NCBI GenBank assembly: GCA_017551925.1
Contig: JAFZKA010000056.1
Coordinates: 62,001-126,000, forward strand
Reading direction: 5' to 3'
Source of the DNA: Bacteroidaceae bacterium
GTDB lineage: Bacteria; Bacteroidota; Bacteroidia; Bacteroidales; Bacteroidaceae
Length of the DNA stretch: 64,000 nucleotides
Part shown: one piece after another, positions 62,075-64,000 of the stretch
Numbering within the stretch: the stretch's first letter is position 1
Layout: each line of letters begins with the position of its first letter
The notes under the pieces: generated by a model
Told to the model about the DNA's origin: nothing
The model's input: the letters and a program-made list of their open reading frames with translations, nothing else
Databases searched by the model: none
Translations under genes and position numbers: made by a program

Positions 62075-63769
62075 TTACTGCAGTTTGCGGTAATGAATGC
62101 GCTTGGGCTCCTGGTACCCCAGTTGCTTGATCTTGTACTCCTCATAATCAGAATACGAGCCCTCATAGAACACAACCTTTGAGTCTCCCTCAAAGCTCAA
62201 AATGTGAGTGCAGATACGGTCCAGGAACCAGCGGTCGTGCGATACAACTACTGCGCAACCGGCAAAATCATCCAGACCCTCCTCAAGAGCACGCAGTGTG
62301 TTAACGTCAATATCATTGGTAGGCTCGTCAAGCAGCAGCACATTGCCCTCTTCCTTGAGCGCCATTGCCAACTGCAGGCGGTTTCGCTCACCACCTGACA
62401 GCACGCCGCATTTCTTCTCCTGGTCAGCGCCCGTAAAGTTGAACCGGCCCAGATATGCACGGGCGTTGATGTCGCGGCCGCCCATACGGATAATCTCATT
62501 ACCGCCGCTAACCACCTGATAGACACTCTTTTCAGGGTCAATATCCTTATGCTGCTGGTCAACGTACGCAATCTTTACGGTCTCACCAATCTCAAATGAT
62601 CCGGCATCGACCTTCTCCAAGCCCATTATCAGGCGGAACAAAGTAGTTTTACCAGCACCGTTAGGGCCGATGACACCGACGATGCCGTTTGGCGGCAGCG
62701 AGAAGTTCAGGTCGTCAAACAGCAGTTTGTCGCCGAATGCCTTTGCAACGTTGTGAGCCTCAATGACTTTGTTGCCCAGACGCGGACCGTTGGGGATAAA
62801 GATCTCCAGCTTCTCCTCCTTGGCCTTTACGTCCTCGTTCATAAGTTTATCATAAGAGTTCAGACGGGCCTTACCCTTGGCCTGACGGGCCTTGGGAGCC
62901 ATGCGCACCCACTCCAACTCGCGCTCCAGAGTCTTGCGGCGCTTTGAGGCCTGCTTCTCCTCCATTGCCAAGCGCTGTGATTTCTGCTCCAGCCAACCGG
63001 AGTAGTTGCCCTTCCATGGAATACCCTCGCCGCGGTCCAGTTCGAGAATCCAACCGGCCACGTTGTCAAGAAAATATCTGTCATGAGTAACGGCAATAAC
63101 CGTACCCGCATACTGATTCAAATGCTGCTCCAGCCACTGAATACTCTCGGCATCCAGATGGTTGGTAGGCTCGTCAAGCAGCAGGATATCCGGCTGTTGC
63201 AGGAGCAGACGGCACAGAGCCACGCGGCGGCGCTCACCACCGGACAGCACGCCCGCCTTCTGGTCCTCGGGCGGACAGCGCAGCGCATCCATCGCCTGCT
63301 CCAGACGGTTGTCTATGTTCCAGGCATCGGTAGCATCAATCATATCCTGGAGTTCGGCCTGACGGGCCATGAGCGCATCCATCTTGTCCTGGTCCTCATA
63401 ATACTCGGGCAATTCAAACTTGTGGTTCACCTCATCGTACTCCTTAAGGGTATCATAGATCTGCTGAACGCCCTCCATCACAATCTCCTTCACGGTCTTG
63501 TTGGGATCCAACTCCGGCTCCTGCGGAAGATAACCCACGCTGTAACCGGGAGAGAACACCACCTGGCCCTGATAGCTCTTTTCAATGCCTGCAATGATCT
63601 TGAGCAGGGTAGATTTACCGCTACCGTTAAGGCCGATGATACCGATCTTGGCGCCGTAAAAGAAACTAAGGTATATATCCTTGAGAACCTGATTGTTATT
63701 TTGGAAGGCCTTGCTCACGCCCACCATTGAGAAGATAATCTTCTTGTCGTCAACTGTTGTCTGTGCCAT
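62075..63769 (-). CDS. ettA: Energy-dependent translational throttle protein EttA (ABC-F)
   Basis: Cytoplasmic ABC-F ATPase that gates the ribosome's E site in response to energy state. The 564-aa protein has two ATPase halves: Walker A GLNGSGKST (about 43-51) and GPNGAGKTT (about 365-373), signatures LSGGERRRVALCR and LSGGERNRLQLAM, Walker B LLLDEPTNHLD and LLLDEPTNDID, and an Arg/Lys-rich linker between them. No membrane part, as expected. Its ATG overlaps the TAA of the LytTR gene by 1 nt (TAATG). Confidence 0.96.
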   Translation of the reverse strand: MAQTTVDDKKIIFSMVGVSKAFQNNNQVLKDIYLSFFYGAKIGIIGLNGSGKSTLLKIIAGIEKSYQGQVVFSPGYSVGYLPQEPELDPNKTVKEIVMEGVQQIYDTLKEYDEVNHKFELPEYYEDQDKMDALMARQAELQDMIDATDAWNIDNRLEQAMDALRCPPEDQKAGVLSGGERRRVALCRLLLQQPDILLLDEPTNHLDAESIQWLEQHLNQYAGTVIAVTHDRYFLDNVAGWILELDRGEGIPWKGNYSGWLEQKSQRLAMEEKQASKRRKTLERELEWVRMAPKARQAKGKARLNSYDKLMNEDVKAKEEKLEIFIPNGPRLGNKVIEAHNVAKAFGDKLLFDDLNFSLPPNGIVGVIGPNGAGKTTLFRLIMGLEKVDAGSFEIGETVKIAYVDQQHKDIDPEKSVYQVVSGGNEIIRMGGRDINARAYLGRFNFTGADQEKKCGVLSGGERNRLQLAMALKEEGNVLLLDEPTNDIDVNTLRALEEGLDDFAGCAVVVSHDRWFLDRICTHILSFEGDSKVVFYEGSYSDYEEYKIKQLGYQEPKRIHYRKLQ

Positions 63770-64000
63770 TATTTTGATTCACTTAATATTCTGAAAAACG
63801 CTATCCTGTATGATTCACCTATAGGAATGACCGTGCTGTTCTCCATTGTAACCTGGGTCCGGCTGTTGCTTGATATCCTTTTCAGATTGATGATGTATGA
63901 CTTGTGGACACGTGCAAAACGGTCATCGGGCAACTGCTCCAGAATGCGTTTCATGCTCATAAGTACCACTAAGGGAGTTGCAGCATCCTGATGGTAAATC
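63769..64000 (-). CDS. LytTR-type DNA-binding protein, 5' end cut by window edge
   Basis: Frame reads through to the right edge (IYHQDAATPLVVLMSMKRIL...), so this is the C-terminal part of a larger protein. The visible part is a LytTR domain: MSMKRILEQLPDDRFARVHKSYIINLKRI, then the C-terminal VIPIGESYRIAFF. It is probably the output domain of a response regulator or of a membrane sensor, but the input domain is outside the window. The end overlaps the ettA ATG by 1 nt. Confidence 0.85.
   Translation of the reverse strand, partial: IYHQDAATPLVVLMSMKRILEQLPDDRFARVHKSYIINLKRISSNSRTQVTMENSTVIPIGESYRIAFFRILSESK

Noticed and set aside
63083..63730. Plus-strand frame of 215 codons
   Set aside because: Antisense to the conserved ABC-F gene ettA; length reflects codon bias.
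1..64000. tRNA, rRNA or transposase genes
   Set aside because: I looked for cloverleaf patterns and transposase motifs and found none; a dedicated scan (tRNAscan-SE, IS search) would be decisive.

Overview
The window looks like a chromosomal segment of a gut-type member of the Bacteroidales. Three things point there. Promoters carry the TAnnTTTG -7 box of the Bacteroidota primary sigma factor, and Shine-Dalgarno sites are largely absent. Many gene families are typical of this order: PCMD-domain and 6-bladed-propeller lipoproteins, DUF3810, DUF2279, a bS16 with an Ala-rich tail, and an rseC-rnfBCDGEA operon. There are also several secreted glycosidases of families GH3 and GH95. I cannot name the genus from sequence alone.

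Layout. Positions 1-15.6 kb are mostly on the minus strand: lepA (cut by the left edge), the uxuA-uxuB hexuronate pair, a small lipoprotein, a winged-helix protein, yebC, pheT, dnaB, an unknown envelope protein, ispE, and a large lipoprotein flavin reductase. From 15.7 to 21.2 kb lies a complete Rnf ion-pumping operon led by an RseC-like gene; its last gene directly precedes the flavin reductase, which suggests electron export to a periplasmic acceptor. From 21.4 to 31.8 kb come rpsP, a 43-aa orphan, a GH95 fucosidase, a PTS EIIC-like permease, a zinc/cadmium-type P-type ATPase, a GH3 glycosidase and a carboxylesterase.

Positions 31.8-42.7 kb form an accessory stretch that looks AT-richer by eye: a 3'-truncated DUF1016 (YhcG-type) nuclease gene, a Fic gene flanked by direct repeats, a frameshifted PLD-helicase-DUF3427 gene, MutT, carbonic anhydrase, a TauE-type exporter, MmcQ/YjbR, an intact DUF1016 nuclease, a GNAT enzyme and a small membrane protein. 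From 42.7 to 64 kb: a lipoprotein, rmuC, a polyferredoxin with a Tat-type Fe-S aldo/keto reductase, three envelope proteins, rnhB, DUF3810, a MATE exporter, a secreted propeller protein, a 1273-aa multidomain GH3, a Y-family polymerase with a short YolD-like partner, a nitrilase-family amidase, a Nudix hydrolase, a 6-bladed-propeller lipoprotein, ettA and a LytTR-domain protein cut by the right edge.

The most unusual signal is not a gene. A dispersed family of palindromes with GGGAC/GTCCC or GGTTCC cores occurs about a dozen times. Almost every copy begins within 0-3 nt of a stop codon or contains the stop codon itself, and at least two copies end genes that appear truncated. One copy is expanded into a 355-bp foldback. 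Two further signals sit in the accessory region: in-frame palindromes with AATTC...GAATT ends in the linkers of the Fic and DUF1016 genes, and a shared promoter plus roughly 100-nt hairpin leader upstream of both DUF1016 genes. I saw no tRNA, rRNA, CRISPR array or transposase.
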